DNA from: a virus | Direction: 5' to 3' (one strand) | DNA length: 46,028 nucleotides | IMG/VR virus record: IMGVR_UViG_3300041409_000292 | Location: 1-46,028 of that record | In this document: positions 1-6,829 of the stretch, in pieces | How positions within the stretch are numbered: position 1 is the stretch's first letter | Layout of the letters: each line of letters opens with the position of its first letter | Translations under genes and position numbers: made by a program | Notes under the pieces: model-generated | Told to the model about the DNA's origin: nothing | The model's database searches: none | The model's input: the letters and a program-made list of their open reading frames with translations, nothing else

Positions 1-439
1 AGGAGGTGACCGCAAGAGCGAGGCGGCAAAATCGCTTCCGGTGCTGACACCGGAAGCGATCCCGCGAGGCGATTCGCGTGACCTTGCAGGCCGGGCCGTC
101 GGTGTCGGTGGCACAACAATCGACAAGGCTACGAAGGTGCTGAAGAAGGGGACTGCCGAACTGATCGCGTCGGTAGACGCTGGAGAAATGCCCGTGTACG
201 TCGCCGCGAGGATCATCGACACCCCGCATCCGGAATCGGACACGGAGAAGGATGTTGCGAAGGAGTCGCCACAGGAAATCCCAAAACCAGAGCAACGACC
301 GGCGGCCAACAAAGAAGACGGCAAGGCCATCTTGATTGCGAACGAAGCCATCAACCTGCTCATGAAGATCCGGCCCGACAACCCCCGTCGCGCCGAGGCG
401 TACAGGATCGTTCAGTTGTGGATCAGGAAGAATCTCTAA
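1..439 (+). CDS. ParB-like DNA-binding protein, C-terminal part (gene continues from 45700)
   Basis: This frame is open from base 2 to the TAA at 437-439 and has no start of its own. Joined to the gene that runs off the right end, it gives one 255-residue protein; bases 46027-46028 plus base 1 form an ATA codon. The segment begins GGDRKSEAAKSL, a sequence typical of the linker after the DNA-binding part of phage and plasmid ParB/Spo0J-like proteins, followed by a second helix-turn-helix-like stretch (VGVGGTTIDKATKVLKKG). A GTG at 41 could be taken as a start but has no ribosome site at a proper distance. The next ParB-like gene starts 12 bases downstream, so the two are probably co-transcribed. 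DNA binding is inferred from family resemblance; the target site is unknown. Confidence 0.8.
   Translation, partial: GGDRKSEAAKSLPVLTPEAIPRGDSRDLAGRAVGVGGTTIDKATKVLKKGTAELIASVDAGEMPVYVAARIIDTPHPESDTEKDVAKESPQEIPKPEQRPAANKEDGKAILIANEAINLLMKIRPDNPRRAEAYRIVQLWIRKNL
31..60. repeat. Perfect 13-bp inverted repeat inside the ParB-like gene
   Basis: Bases 31-43 (ATCGCTTCCGGTG) are the exact reverse complement of 48-60, separated by a 4-base loop (CTGA). It lies inside coding sequence, about 30 bases from the window end, and would form a very stable hairpin in the mRNA or a cruciform in DNA. No T-run follows, so it is not an obvious terminator. It could be a binding site for the ParB-like protein itself; that is inference. 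Confidence 0.75.
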
Positions 440-451
440 CCCGGTGCGAAC

Positions 452-1240
452 ATGAAGGCTCCCAAAGTCCAGGCGACGAACAAGTATGACCTGTTCTACC
501 GCTCCGACGACAACCGGCCGCTGGACCTCACGCGGCACAAGGCGCTGTCGAAGAGCATGGAAACCTACGGGTTCCTGGAAGACTACCCGATCGGCGTGTA
601 CCCCGATGGGAAGGGCAAGTTCGTCATCAAGGACGGCCAGCACCGGCACGCGATCGCGGCTTCGCTCGGGCTGCCGATCTACTACATCATCTCGTCGGTC
701 GATTACGACGTGGCCGTGGTGAGTAGCGCGGCGAAGGGGTGGCGTCCGATCGACTATGCGGAGCGGTGGGCGGCGGCAGGCAAGCCCGACTACACCGAGG
801 CGATCGAGTTCGTGAGGGAGTACAAGATTCCCCTTTGCACGGGGTTCGCTCTGCTGGCGGGCACGACCTCGTTCGGGAACTTGCAGCCGGCCTTCACCAA
901 CGGCGATTACAAGGTGAAAGATCGGGCGTGGGCCGTGAAGGTCGCGTCTCTCCACCAAGGCGTGTCGCGGATCAACCCGAAGCTGAGAAGCGCGAACCTC
1001 CTGATTGCATTCATGGCCGTCTGCCGGCTACCCGAGTTCGACTCGCAACGCCTGCTGGCGAACGCGGCATCCGCCCCGGACAAGTTGGTGGGTTACAGCA
1101 CGCTCGATCAGTGCCTGCGGATGCTGGAAGAGGTTTACAACTTCCGCCGCACGAACCGATTCCCCCTGGAATTCAAAGCCCGCGAAGTGATGCGGGCGCG
1201 GAGTGCGGCGAAGCCAAAGCGAGACGACCCGCCCGCCTGA
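452..1240 (+). CDS. ParB N-terminal-domain-like protein
   Basis: A 262-residue protein with the ParB/sulfiredoxin-fold signature DGQHRHAIAA at residues 61-70, which in the family contacts nucleotide. The N-terminal about 100 residues match the ParB-like fold; the rest is helical and not recognised. It starts 12 bases after the stop of another ParB-like gene, and no ParA-type ATPase is present anywhere in the window, so a classical three-part partition system is not visible. Proteins like this occur in phages and mobile elements beside replication genes. The role could be plasmid-style maintenance, transcription control or nuclease activity; I cannot choose among these. Confidence 0.7.
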   Translation: MKAPKVQATNKYDLFYRSDDNRPLDLTRHKALSKSMETYGFLEDYPIGVYPDGKGKFVIKDGQHRHAIAASLGLPIYYIISSVDYDVAVVSSAAKGWRPIDYAERWAAAGKPDYTEAIEFVREYKIPLCTGFALLAGTTSFGNLQPAFTNGDYKVKDRAWAVKVASLHQGVSRINPKLRSANLLIAFMAVCRLPEFDSQRLLANAASAPDKLVGYSTLDQCLRMLEEVYNFRRTNRFPLEFKAREVMRARSAAKPKRDDPPA

Positions 1241-1305
1241 GCATCGAAGCGAGTGCGTGGCGCGTCACAGAAATCCGCGCAGTGTGGTTCGCTCAAGAAC
1301 CTGTA

Positions 1306-1382
1306 AGCGGCGTAGCTCAGCAGCAGAGCGCGACGGTTATCGCTGGCCGTCGAGGTCGCGGGTGCGAGTCCCGCCGCCGCTT
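1306..1382 (+). tRNA. tRNA-like gene with a 12-nt anticodon loop
   Basis: A cloverleaf can be drawn base by base. The acceptor stem has 7 pairs (1306-1312 with 1375-1381). T8 and A9 follow. The D stem is GCTC/GAGC (1315-1318, 1326-1329). The anticodon stem is CGACG/CGTCG (1331-1335, 1348-1352). The variable loop has 5 bases, and the T stem GCGGG/CCCGC carries a 7-base loop TGCGAGT. Two things are abnormal: the anticodon loop (1336-1347) has 12 bases instead of 7, and the D loop lacks the usual GG. The extra bases may extend the stem with G-C and two G-T pairs, leaving a 6-base loop. No CCA is encoded, so the anticodon cannot be assigned. It may be a decayed or unusual phage tRNA, or an attachment-site relic. 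Confidence 0.55.
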
Positions 1383-1412
1383 CTGATTCCTCCCTCGAAC
1401 CCGGAGCCTCCC

Positions 1413-2123
1413 ATGCCCGCCGCTCACCCGGCCCGTCCGCTCTGCGCTTACGACCCCGCCCGGCCCCGCGCCGGCGACGTGGTCCGCCTGCACACCAACG
1501 ACCGCCCGTTCGTGGTCGTCGAGGAGTTCGCCGCGTACCGCGTCCGCTCGTGCGACGGGTACAGCGCGACGGAGTTCACCGTCCAGGCGTTCGAGATCAA
1601 GCCGGACGCGCCGCCGGCCCTCGCCGCCGCCCCGCTCGACGACTTCGCGCAGGGGGCGGCGGCCGCGCCCGCCGACAAGCCCGCCTTGGAGTGGGTCGAC
1701 AGCCCGAGCGGACTCGGGGGCAAGTCGAGGTGCGGGCTGTACGGCGTGAAGACCGTCTCGGGGCGGTGGATCGGCCAGCGGTTCCTGTCGCCGACGCACA
1801 GCGTGTGCGAGGAGAGTTCCCGGTCCCTCGGCTGGGACGCCTTCGAGACGATGGCCGAGGCGAAGGCCTGGTGCGAGCGGCGGCACGCCGAGTTGGTCAC
1901 CCCGCAGCCGCCCGCCGACCCGAACCAACTGCACTGGCTCGACGGCGACGGGTGCATCTCGCGGTCGAGGTGCGGGGCGTACGCGATCGACTTCACCGGC
2001 CACTACGCCGCGCCGTACCGCGCCACCAAGAGCGCCGCGGGCGGGTCGTCGGTGATCGGCCACTTCGCGTCGGCCAACGCCGCGAAGGACGCGTGCCAGG
2101 AAAACAAAACGTACCCGTTCTGA
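1413..2123 (+). CDS. Hypothetical protein with two related modules
   Basis: A 236-residue protein of no recognised family. The ATG at 1413 is the first start after the tRNA-like element, so the longer open frame from 1203 is rejected. Two related modules can be seen, roughly residues 88-150 and 170-235. Each begins with a Trp and a short Asp/Ser/Gly-rich stretch, then has (K/R)SRCG followed by L or A, Y and G or A (KSRCGLYGV and SRSRCGAYAI). Each ends in an Ala-rich segment before Cys (AEAKAWCE and AAKDACQ). This points to an internal duplication of a small domain of about 55 residues. A Pro/Ala-rich linker precedes each module. It sits at the head of the recombination/replication gene run. 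Confidence 0.75.
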   Translation: MPAAHPARPLCAYDPARPRAGDVVRLHTNDRPFVVVEEFAAYRVRSCDGYSATEFTVQAFEIKPDAPPALAAAPLDDFAQGAAAAPADKPALEWVDSPSGLGGKSRCGLYGVKTVSGRWIGQRFLSPTHSVCEESSRSLGWDAFETMAEAKAWCERRHAELVTPQPPADPNQLHWLDGDGCISRSRCGAYAIDFTGHYAAPYRATKSAAGGSSVIGHFASANAAKDACQENKTYPF

Positions 2124-2146
2124 TCCCCCACCCCGAGCGTGCCGCC

Positions 2147-2389
2147 GTGAAGGAAAAGCCGTTCTCGATCGCCCCCGGCCGGAACAAGCTGTCCCCCGGC
2201 AAGACGGTCCGCCTGACCGTCGGGAACAAGGCGTTCAGCCTGACGCCCCGCGCCCTCCGCGACCTGGTCACGGTCGGGGCGATGATCCTGCCCGAGGCCG
2301 AGCGGCTCGCGGGCGTGTCCGGCGTCCCGCTGCAGGTCGTGGAGATCCACTCCCGCCCGGTGGGGCCGCCCCTCGAATCCGTCCGCTGA
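2147..2389 (+). CDS. Small hypothetical protein
   Basis: An 80-residue protein from a GTG at 2147 to the stop at 2387-2389, 10 bases ahead of the exonuclease gene. The reading frame extends upstream without a stop, but that part overlaps the preceding gene and is its shadow. The sequence (VRLTVGNKAFSLTPRALRDL) looks like a compact folded protein with no Cys or membrane segment. The function is unknown; the tight spacing suggests it belongs to the recombination operon. Confidence 0.55.
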   Translation: MKEKPFSIAPGRNKLSPGKTVRLTVGNKAFSLTPRALRDLVTVGAMILPEAERLAGVSGVPLQVVEIHSRPVGPPLESVR

Positions 2390-2399
2390 AAGGGCCGTC

Positions 2400-3317
2400 A
2401 TGGACCGCGTCGCGTGGCTGAAAGAACGGCAGTCGGGCATCGGCGGGACGGACGCCGCCGCCCTGTGCGGGGTGGGGTTCTCGTCGCCCGAGCGGGTGTA
2501 CGAGGAGAAGGTTTCGCCCGAGCCGATCGACCGCCCAGCGAACCTCCGGATGCGGCTGGGGGCGCACACCGAACGGCTCGCGCTCGACCTCTACCCGCGA
2601 ACCGTTGGCGTGGTCGAGTGGGGCGGCCAGAGGGTCGTGCGCGACCCGCGCGAGTCGTGGCGGTTCTGTTCCCCGGACGGATTCCACGTCGCGGGACCGC
2701 AGCGCCGTCTGCTCGAGGTCAAGACGCTCTGGGGCTACCCGTCCGACGAGTGGGGCGAGGCCGGCACGGACCAACTGCCAGACGAGGTGCTGATTCAGGT
2801 CCAGCACTCGCTCGACGTGTGCCTGGCCGCGGGCGAAGTCGGGGATTCCGTGGCCGACGTGGTGGTGCTGTGCCCGGCGTGGGACGACGTCCGCATCTAC
2901 CACGTCGAACTCAGCACGCGGCTCCTCGCCCCGCTGGTCGAACTGGAGCGATCGTTCTGGGGGTGCGTCGTTTCGCGCTCCGGCGTCGAGGGGTGGGAGT
3001 CGCCGCTGCGGGCGGCCGTCACCGAACAGTTGCGCCGGATCAACCCGGACACGGCGATCGACCTGGAACCAGAGGCGGCGGTTCTGGTCGAGCAGTACGA
3101 GCGGGCGCAGGCCGCCGCGAAGGACGCCGAGGCGTCGAAGAAGGCGGCCCGCGCCCGGCTGGAACTACTGCTCGACGGCCGCGAAGTCGGTCGGCTCGAC
3201 GACGGGCGGCGCGTCCGGCAGAAGGTGACGAGCCGCGGCGGGTACGCCGTCGCGCCCACGACCTACGTGGATTTCCGCATCCTCAAAGCCAAGAAGGACA
3301 AGACCCATGAACAGTGA
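2400..3317 (+). CDS. YqaJ/lambda-type phage exonuclease
   Basis: A 305-residue protein with the restriction-like fold signatures of the YqaJ viral recombinase family. These are SGIGGTDA near residues 12-19, SPDG at 91-94, LEVKT at 105-109 (catalytic E-V-K) and IQVQHSL at 132-138. Such enzymes digest one strand of a duplex 5'-3' and hand the single strand to an annealing protein. The C-terminal about 80 residues are charged and probably coiled coil. The following gene overlaps by 11 bases and is the likely annealing partner, giving a two-gene recombination module of the Red or RecET type. Confidence 0.88.
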   Translation: MDRVAWLKERQSGIGGTDAAALCGVGFSSPERVYEEKVSPEPIDRPANLRMRLGAHTERLALDLYPRTVGVVEWGGQRVVRDPRESWRFCSPDGFHVAGPQRRLLEVKTLWGYPSDEWGEAGTDQLPDEVLIQVQHSLDVCLAAGEVGDSVADVVVLCPAWDDVRIYHVELSTRLLAPLVELERSFWGCVVSRSGVEGWESPLRAAVTEQLRRINPDTAIDLEPEAAVLVEQYERAQAAAKDAEASKKAARARLELLLDGREVGRLDDGRRVRQKVTSRGGYAVAPTTYVDFRILKAKKDKTHEQ

Positions 3318-4200
3318 ATCCGAAGCGCTCGCGATCCCCGGCGGCGGGCAACTGACGACGACCCCCGTGCAGAGGGTGCAGGGCGGGTACGTCACGGCGG
3401 TCGCGGTCCAGAAGCCCCGCACCCTACCCGGCGTCCAGAAGCGGCTCGAAGAAGAGGCGACGCTCGCGGGCGAGCGGTTCTACTACGGCTGGGGCGCGGG
3501 CAAGGAGCGGATCGAGGGGCCGAGCGTCAAGCTCGCGCTCGCCGCCGTCCGGTGCTGGGGGAACTGCTCGGTCGAACTGCTGCCGGTCCAGGAGACGGCC
3601 GACGCCTGGATCTTCACCGCCGCGTTCGTGGACTACGAGACCGGGTTCACGCTCCAGCGGCAGTTCCGCCAGGCGAAGAAGTGGGCCGTGTTCGGGCGGC
3701 ACGACGAGGCGCGGAAAGAGGACATCCGGTTCCAGATCGGCCAGTCGAAGGCGATCCGCAACGTCGTCATCAACGCCATCCCGGTCGGGCTGACGGACCG
3801 GGCGATGGACGTCGCGAAGGACGGGGCGCGGGCGAAGTTGGAGAAGTACATCGACGGCATCGACAAGAGGGACGGCAAGGGCAGGGGTATCGTGTTCGCC
3901 GTCGAGATGGTGCTGAAGGGGTTGGCGAAGCACGGCGCGACCGAGGCCGACGTCCTGCGGAAGCTGGAGGTCGCCGACCGCAAGGCGATCGACGTGGACC
4001 GCCTGCTGCTGCTCCGCGGCGACCTGGCCGCGCTCGACGCGGGCGAGGAGTACAAGGACGACTTGTTCCCGCCGACCAAGAGCGACCAACTCGCCGGGAA
4101 GCTCGGCGCGGGGAAGCCGCCCCCGCCCGTGGACAACGGCATCGACGAGCCGCCGCTCAGGGGCGAACTCTTCGACAACGCCAGCAGCAACGACCACTGA
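3307..4200 (+). CDS. Probable single-strand annealing protein
   Basis: A 297-residue protein whose ATG at 3307 overlaps the end of the exonuclease gene. The central part (GERFYYGWGAGKERIEGPS, then a segment on conversion of a target with an FTLQRQF-like strand) resembles phage proteins found next to YqaJ nucleases and believed to anneal complementary single strands. The C-terminal about 60 residues are Pro/Asp-rich and end acidic (LFDNASSNDH), as is common for tails of annealing or SSB-like proteins. It is not an obvious match to classical RecT, Bet or Erf motifs. The call rests mainly on context and general resemblance. Confidence 0.6.
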   Translation: MNSESEALAIPGGGQLTTTPVQRVQGGYVTAVAVQKPRTLPGVQKRLEEEATLAGERFYYGWGAGKERIEGPSVKLALAAVRCWGNCSVELLPVQETADAWIFTAAFVDYETGFTLQRQFRQAKKWAVFGRHDEARKEDIRFQIGQSKAIRNVVINAIPVGLTDRAMDVAKDGARAKLEKYIDGIDKRDGKGRGIVFAVEMVLKGLAKHGATEADVLRKLEVADRKAIDVDRLLLLRGDLAALDAGEEYKDDLFPPTKSDQLAGKLGAGKPPPPVDNGIDEPPLRGELFDNASSNDH

Positions 4201-4300
4201 CGGCCGGTTGCGACAACGCCGTCGTGCCCCAAGTCGCCGAGTGGATCGCCCGCCGCATCCGCGCCGGCTGACGCTGACCGCCGCACCGAAGGGGAGTAGC

Positions 4301-4525
4301 ATGACCGGCACTATGGGACAAAACCCGCGACGGAAGGTTCCGGCCATGAAGCCGGCCGACATGACGCGCATCCGCGCGGACGTGCTCGGGCTGACGCAGG
4401 GGCAACTGGCGACGCTCCTGGGCATCGCCCGGAACACGGTGAACGAGTACGAGCGGGGGCATGTGAACATCCCCGGACCCGTCCGGTTGTGCCTCTTGCT
4501 GCTCGAAGAAAAGAACGCGAAGTAG
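4301..4525 (+). CDS. XRE-family helix-turn-helix regulator
   Basis: A 74-residue protein. ATG 4301 is chosen because GGGGAG lies six bases upstream; a second ATG (MKPADMTRIRAD) would give a 58-residue form. The helix-turn-helix reads LTQGQLATLLGIARNTVNEY, a classical Cro/C1 type with Gln and Thr in the recognition region. A perfect 17-bp palindrome lies 46 bases after its stop and before the next gene, a plausible operator for this protein. It is probably an early regulator of the replication operon. Confidence 0.85.
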   Translation: MTGTMGQNPRRKVPAMKPADMTRIRADVLGLTQGQLATLLGIARNTVNEYERGHVNIPGPVRLCLLLLEEKNAK

Positions 4526-4570
4526 CCGCGACGCGCCGCCCCGAAATGGGTCGTGGGTTACGGTTGTTGG

Positions 4571-4587
4571 TGTAAGTGTCACTTACA
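4571..4587. promoter_or_regulatory. Perfect 17-bp palindrome, operator candidate
   Basis: TGTAAGTG-T-CACTTACA is symmetrical over all 17 bases. It lies in the 78-base gap between the XRE gene and the gene at 4604, 17 bases before that start codon. The position suggests repression of the downstream gene or autoregulation by the XRE protein. An RNA hairpin acting on the ribosome site is the alternative. Confidence 0.55.
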
Positions 4588-4603
4588 AGAGAGGGGCGAG
4601 GCG

Positions 4604-5320
4604 ATGGGCAAGAAGGCGACGGCGGTGATTCCACTGATGCGGCTCGTCTGGGACAAGTCTCAGGCGTCAACCTCGCACTCGTGGGAGCGGCTCAACGCGT
4701 CGATGCGGAAGGCGCTGACACTCGCGGTCGGGGCCGGGCTGGAATTCGCCGCGAAGGACTTCGGGGCCATGACTCAGTTCCGCCCCGACCACTGGGTCGG
4801 CGAATCGTGGGAGTGGGTCTACTCGCTGGCCGTCGCCGAGGGCAACACTTCCGCCGCGGTCGCCTTCGAAGAGTGGAAGGGCCGCCCGCCGATCATCGCG
4901 GACGGCGTCTATCCGGGCAGCCGCCACACGAGCTTCGCGCACAAGGCCGGACTGCGGCAGCAGGAGAGGCTGCACGTCGGGTGCTACTTCCGCTGGCAGG
5001 GGCTGAAGGTCAAAGTGACGAGCTTCACCGCCGAGGGCGAGGCGGTCGCGTGCTCCTACCACCCGGCGAAGGGGCAATACGACCACGAGCGGCGGGTCGC
5101 CCGCGTGTTCAAGATCACCCGCGAGGCCGTGATCGAGAACCGCGCCGAGCGGAAGGAGAAGGCCGCGATCCAGAAGGAACTGCTACAGCTCATCACCGAG
5201 GGCCGGGTGGACAACAAGAAGATCATCGACTCGCTCGGGGCGAAGACGAAGGACGAGTTCGACGCGCTGCCGGTGGCGAAGGTTCGCCGGGTGGCCACCA
5301 AGTTCCGCAAGGCGGCCTGA
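4604..5320 (+). CDS. Hypothetical protein, replication region
   Basis: A 238-residue protein. ATG 4604 is preferred over an upstream ATG at 4553 because GAGAGGGGCGAGG lies just before it and the upstream part contains the palindrome at 4571. The N-terminal half has Trp-rich segments (WVGESWEWVYSLA), and the C-terminal third is Lys/Arg/Glu-rich and helical, probably binding nucleic acid. I do not recognise the family. It lies between a regulator and the replication initiator in one direction with short gaps, so a role in replication or its control is likely but unproven. Confidence 0.75.
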   Translation: MGKKATAVIPLMRLVWDKSQASTSHSWERLNASMRKALTLAVGAGLEFAAKDFGAMTQFRPDHWVGESWEWVYSLAVAEGNTSAAVAFEEWKGRPPIIADGVYPGSRHTSFAHKAGLRQQERLHVGCYFRWQGLKVKVTSFTAEGEAVACSYHPAKGQYDHERRVARVFKITREAVIENRAERKEKAAIQKELLQLITEGRVDNKKIIDSLGAKTKDEFDALPVAKVRRVATKFRKAA

Positions 5321-5338
5321 CCGAACCGGAGCGCACCC

Positions 5339-6172
5339 GTGCCGAGCCGACTGTTACGCGAGGGCATCTTGGACAGCGACCGGGTGAACGCCCTGTCGCT
5401 GCCGGCGGAAGTGTTCTACCGTCGGCTGATGAGTGTGGTGGACGACTTCGGACGTTTCGACGGCCGACCCGCCGTGTTGCGGAGCCGGTTGTACTCCTTG
5501 CGAATCGATTCCGTGCGTGAGGCCGACATCTCCCGTTGGAGCGCCGAGTGCGCGAAGGCCGGGCTGATCGCTCTCTACGCCGTCGACGGCAAGCCGTACC
5601 TCCTGTTCCACAAGCTCGGGTCGCCCCGTGCGAAAGACTCGCGCTATCCAGCACCACCGGCCGGAGTCGAACGCCCCGAGGACGCCAGCGCGCATCCGTT
5701 TACGGATGTAAACGCACGTAAACAGCCGTTTACGGATGTACCGTATTCGGGTTCGGGTTCGGGTGCGAGTTCGTATTCGGGTGCGAGTTCGTGTAGCGAC
5801 CCGCCCGAGGCGGGTCGCCCCGCGGCGGCGATACCTCCGGAATTGGATACTCCGGAATTCCGGATCGCGTGGGGGACGTGGAAGGCGCAGCGGGCGGCGA
5901 AGAGGCTCAAGCCCTACACCCCCGTCGGCGAGGCCGGGCAGTTCAAGGCGCTCGCCGTGATCGGCCCGGCCGCCGCGGTCGAGTGCATCGAGGACTCGAT
6001 CCGGAACGAGTACCAGGGCCTGTTCCCGAAGAAGTTCGCCCGCCGCCCGACAGTCGGCCCGACGCTCTCGCCGAGCGAGCAGCGCGCCCGGCTCGACGCC
6101 CGCATCGCCGAGATCGCCGCCGAGGAGAAGGCCCGCAAGGACGGCGGACAACCGGGGAGCGCCGCCGCGTGA
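5339..6172 (+). CDS. Phage replication initiator (lambda O / DnaD-like)
   Basis: A 277-residue protein from a GTG at 5339. The N-terminal about 100 residues (MPSRLLREGILDSDRVNAL, then VFYRRLMSVVDDFGRFDGRP) match the winged-helix DNA-binding domain of phage replication organisers. Residues about 118-160 form a low-complexity linker rich in Ser and Gly. The C-terminal part has the compact helical block with TWKAQR and YTPVGEAGQF that occurs in such proteins, then a basic helix. The DNA coding the linker holds regularly spaced repeats and hairpins (separate entry), the same arrangement as the lambda origin inside O. It overlaps the next gene by 4 bases. Confidence 0.8.
   Translation: MPSRLLREGILDSDRVNALSLPAEVFYRRLMSVVDDFGRFDGRPAVLRSRLYSLRIDSVREADISRWSAECAKAGLIALYAVDGKPYLLFHKLGSPRAKDSRYPAPPAGVERPEDASAHPFTDVNARKQPFTDVPYSGSGSGASSYSGASSCSDPPEAGRPAAAIPPELDTPEFRIAWGTWKAQRAAKRLKPYTPVGEAGQFKALAVIGPAAAVECIEDSIRNEYQGLFPKKFARRPTVGPTLSPSEQRARLDARIAEIAAEEKARKDGGQPGSAAA
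5693..5870. other. Candidate replication origin inside the initiator gene
   Basis: Four copies of GTTTAC or its complement start at 5698 (+), 5708 (-), 5718 (-) and 5728 (+), exactly 10 bp apart. Two copies sit in a 13-bp direct repeat (CCGTTTACGGATG). Next come direct repeats of TTCGGG and GTATTCGGGTGCGAGTTC (5743-5791). A perfect hairpin follows with 10-bp arms (5796-5805 with 5809-5818). Then come two copies of TCCGGAATT, the second forming the palindrome TCCGGAATTCCGGA. Repeats inside the initiator gene are the hallmark of lambdoid origins, where the initiator binds them. Function here is inferred. Confidence 0.6.
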
Positions 6173-6816
6173 GAGACTTCGACTTCGACCAGTGGGTGAC
6201 GTACCACACGAACGCGACCGGCGGCGGCGAGGCGACGGCGAAGATCCTCGAGGCGAACCGCAAGCTGTTCGCGCTCCGGATCCGGACCACGCTCGCGGAA
6301 CTGTGCCTGGTGACGGACGCGATCGTGGAGTCGGGCAGGATCCCGGAGTGGCCGCGCGAGCACCTGGCGGCGGTGATCGCGGGCGTCCGCCGGGCGCGCG
6401 AGGAGGCCGCCGCGGTCGAGCGCCCCGACCCGGCGACCGACGGGTACACCCGCGCGCCGCGGTGCCCGGCGTGCGGCGGGTGCGGGCTGGTCGTCGTCCC
6501 GCACCCGGCGTGCGTCTCGAACGGCCGACTGTGCTGGGTGAAGCGGTACCCGAAGCGCGTCCTGACGACGGCGGTGGCGTGCGACGACCGCGGGTGCAAG
6601 GCCGGCGTCCGGGTGCTGGAGAAGCAGAACCCGGACTTCCCGCTCGTGACGCACGACGCCTACCGCCGGGCGACGGGCATGATGGACGGCCCGGCCGCGC
6701 TCGCCAGCCGCGAGCGGTTCGAGGCCGAGAAGATCCGGGAGCGCGAGCCGGGCGACAACGCCGACCTGTTCGCGTCGCTGAGGACCAAGGCCGCGGGGGC
6801 GGCCGACGCCGCGTGA
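6169..6816 (+). CDS. Hypothetical zinc-binding protein, replication operon
   Basis: A 215-residue protein from the GTG at 6169, which overlaps the initiator stop (GTGA). Residues about 1-85 are helical, with features of a DUF-type replication accessory protein. Residues about 97-145 contain CPACGGCG and later VACDDRGC, a likely four-Cys zinc ribbon with an intervening Trp and His. The C-terminal helix (RERFEAEKIREREPGD) is charged. By position after an O-like initiator it could load helicase (the P/DnaC role), but no Walker motif is visible, so a helicase-loader ATPase of the DnaC kind is excluded. Confidence 0.7.
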   Translation: MRDFDFDQWVTYHTNATGGGEATAKILEANRKLFALRIRTTLAELCLVTDAIVESGRIPEWPREHLAAVIAGVRRAREEAAAVERPDPATDGYTRAPRCPACGGCGLVVVPHPACVSNGRLCWVKRYPKRVLTTAVACDDRGCKAGVRVLEKQNPDFPLVTHDAYRRATGMMDGPAALASRERFEAEKIREREPGDNADLFASLRTKAAGAADAA

Positions 6817-6829
6817 GGGAGTGAAAGCG

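Noticed and set aside
1-9. AGGAGGTGA at the very start of the window looks like a perfect ribosome-binding site
   Set aside because: It lies inside the ParB-like gene that continues from the right end, and the nearest in-frame start (GTG 41) is too far away.
1203-1412. Long upstream extension of the gene at 1413
   Set aside because: It would be translated through the tRNA-like element; the composition before 1413 is Arg/Ser-rich and the ATG at 1413 is the natural start.
5693-5792. Short repeats considered as a CRISPR array
   Set aside because: Units are 6-18 bp with no unique spacers of constant length, and they encode a protein linker.
6169-6816. DnaC/lambda P-type helicase loader
   Set aside because: The position fits, but there is no Walker A or B motif and the visible feature is a zinc ribbon.
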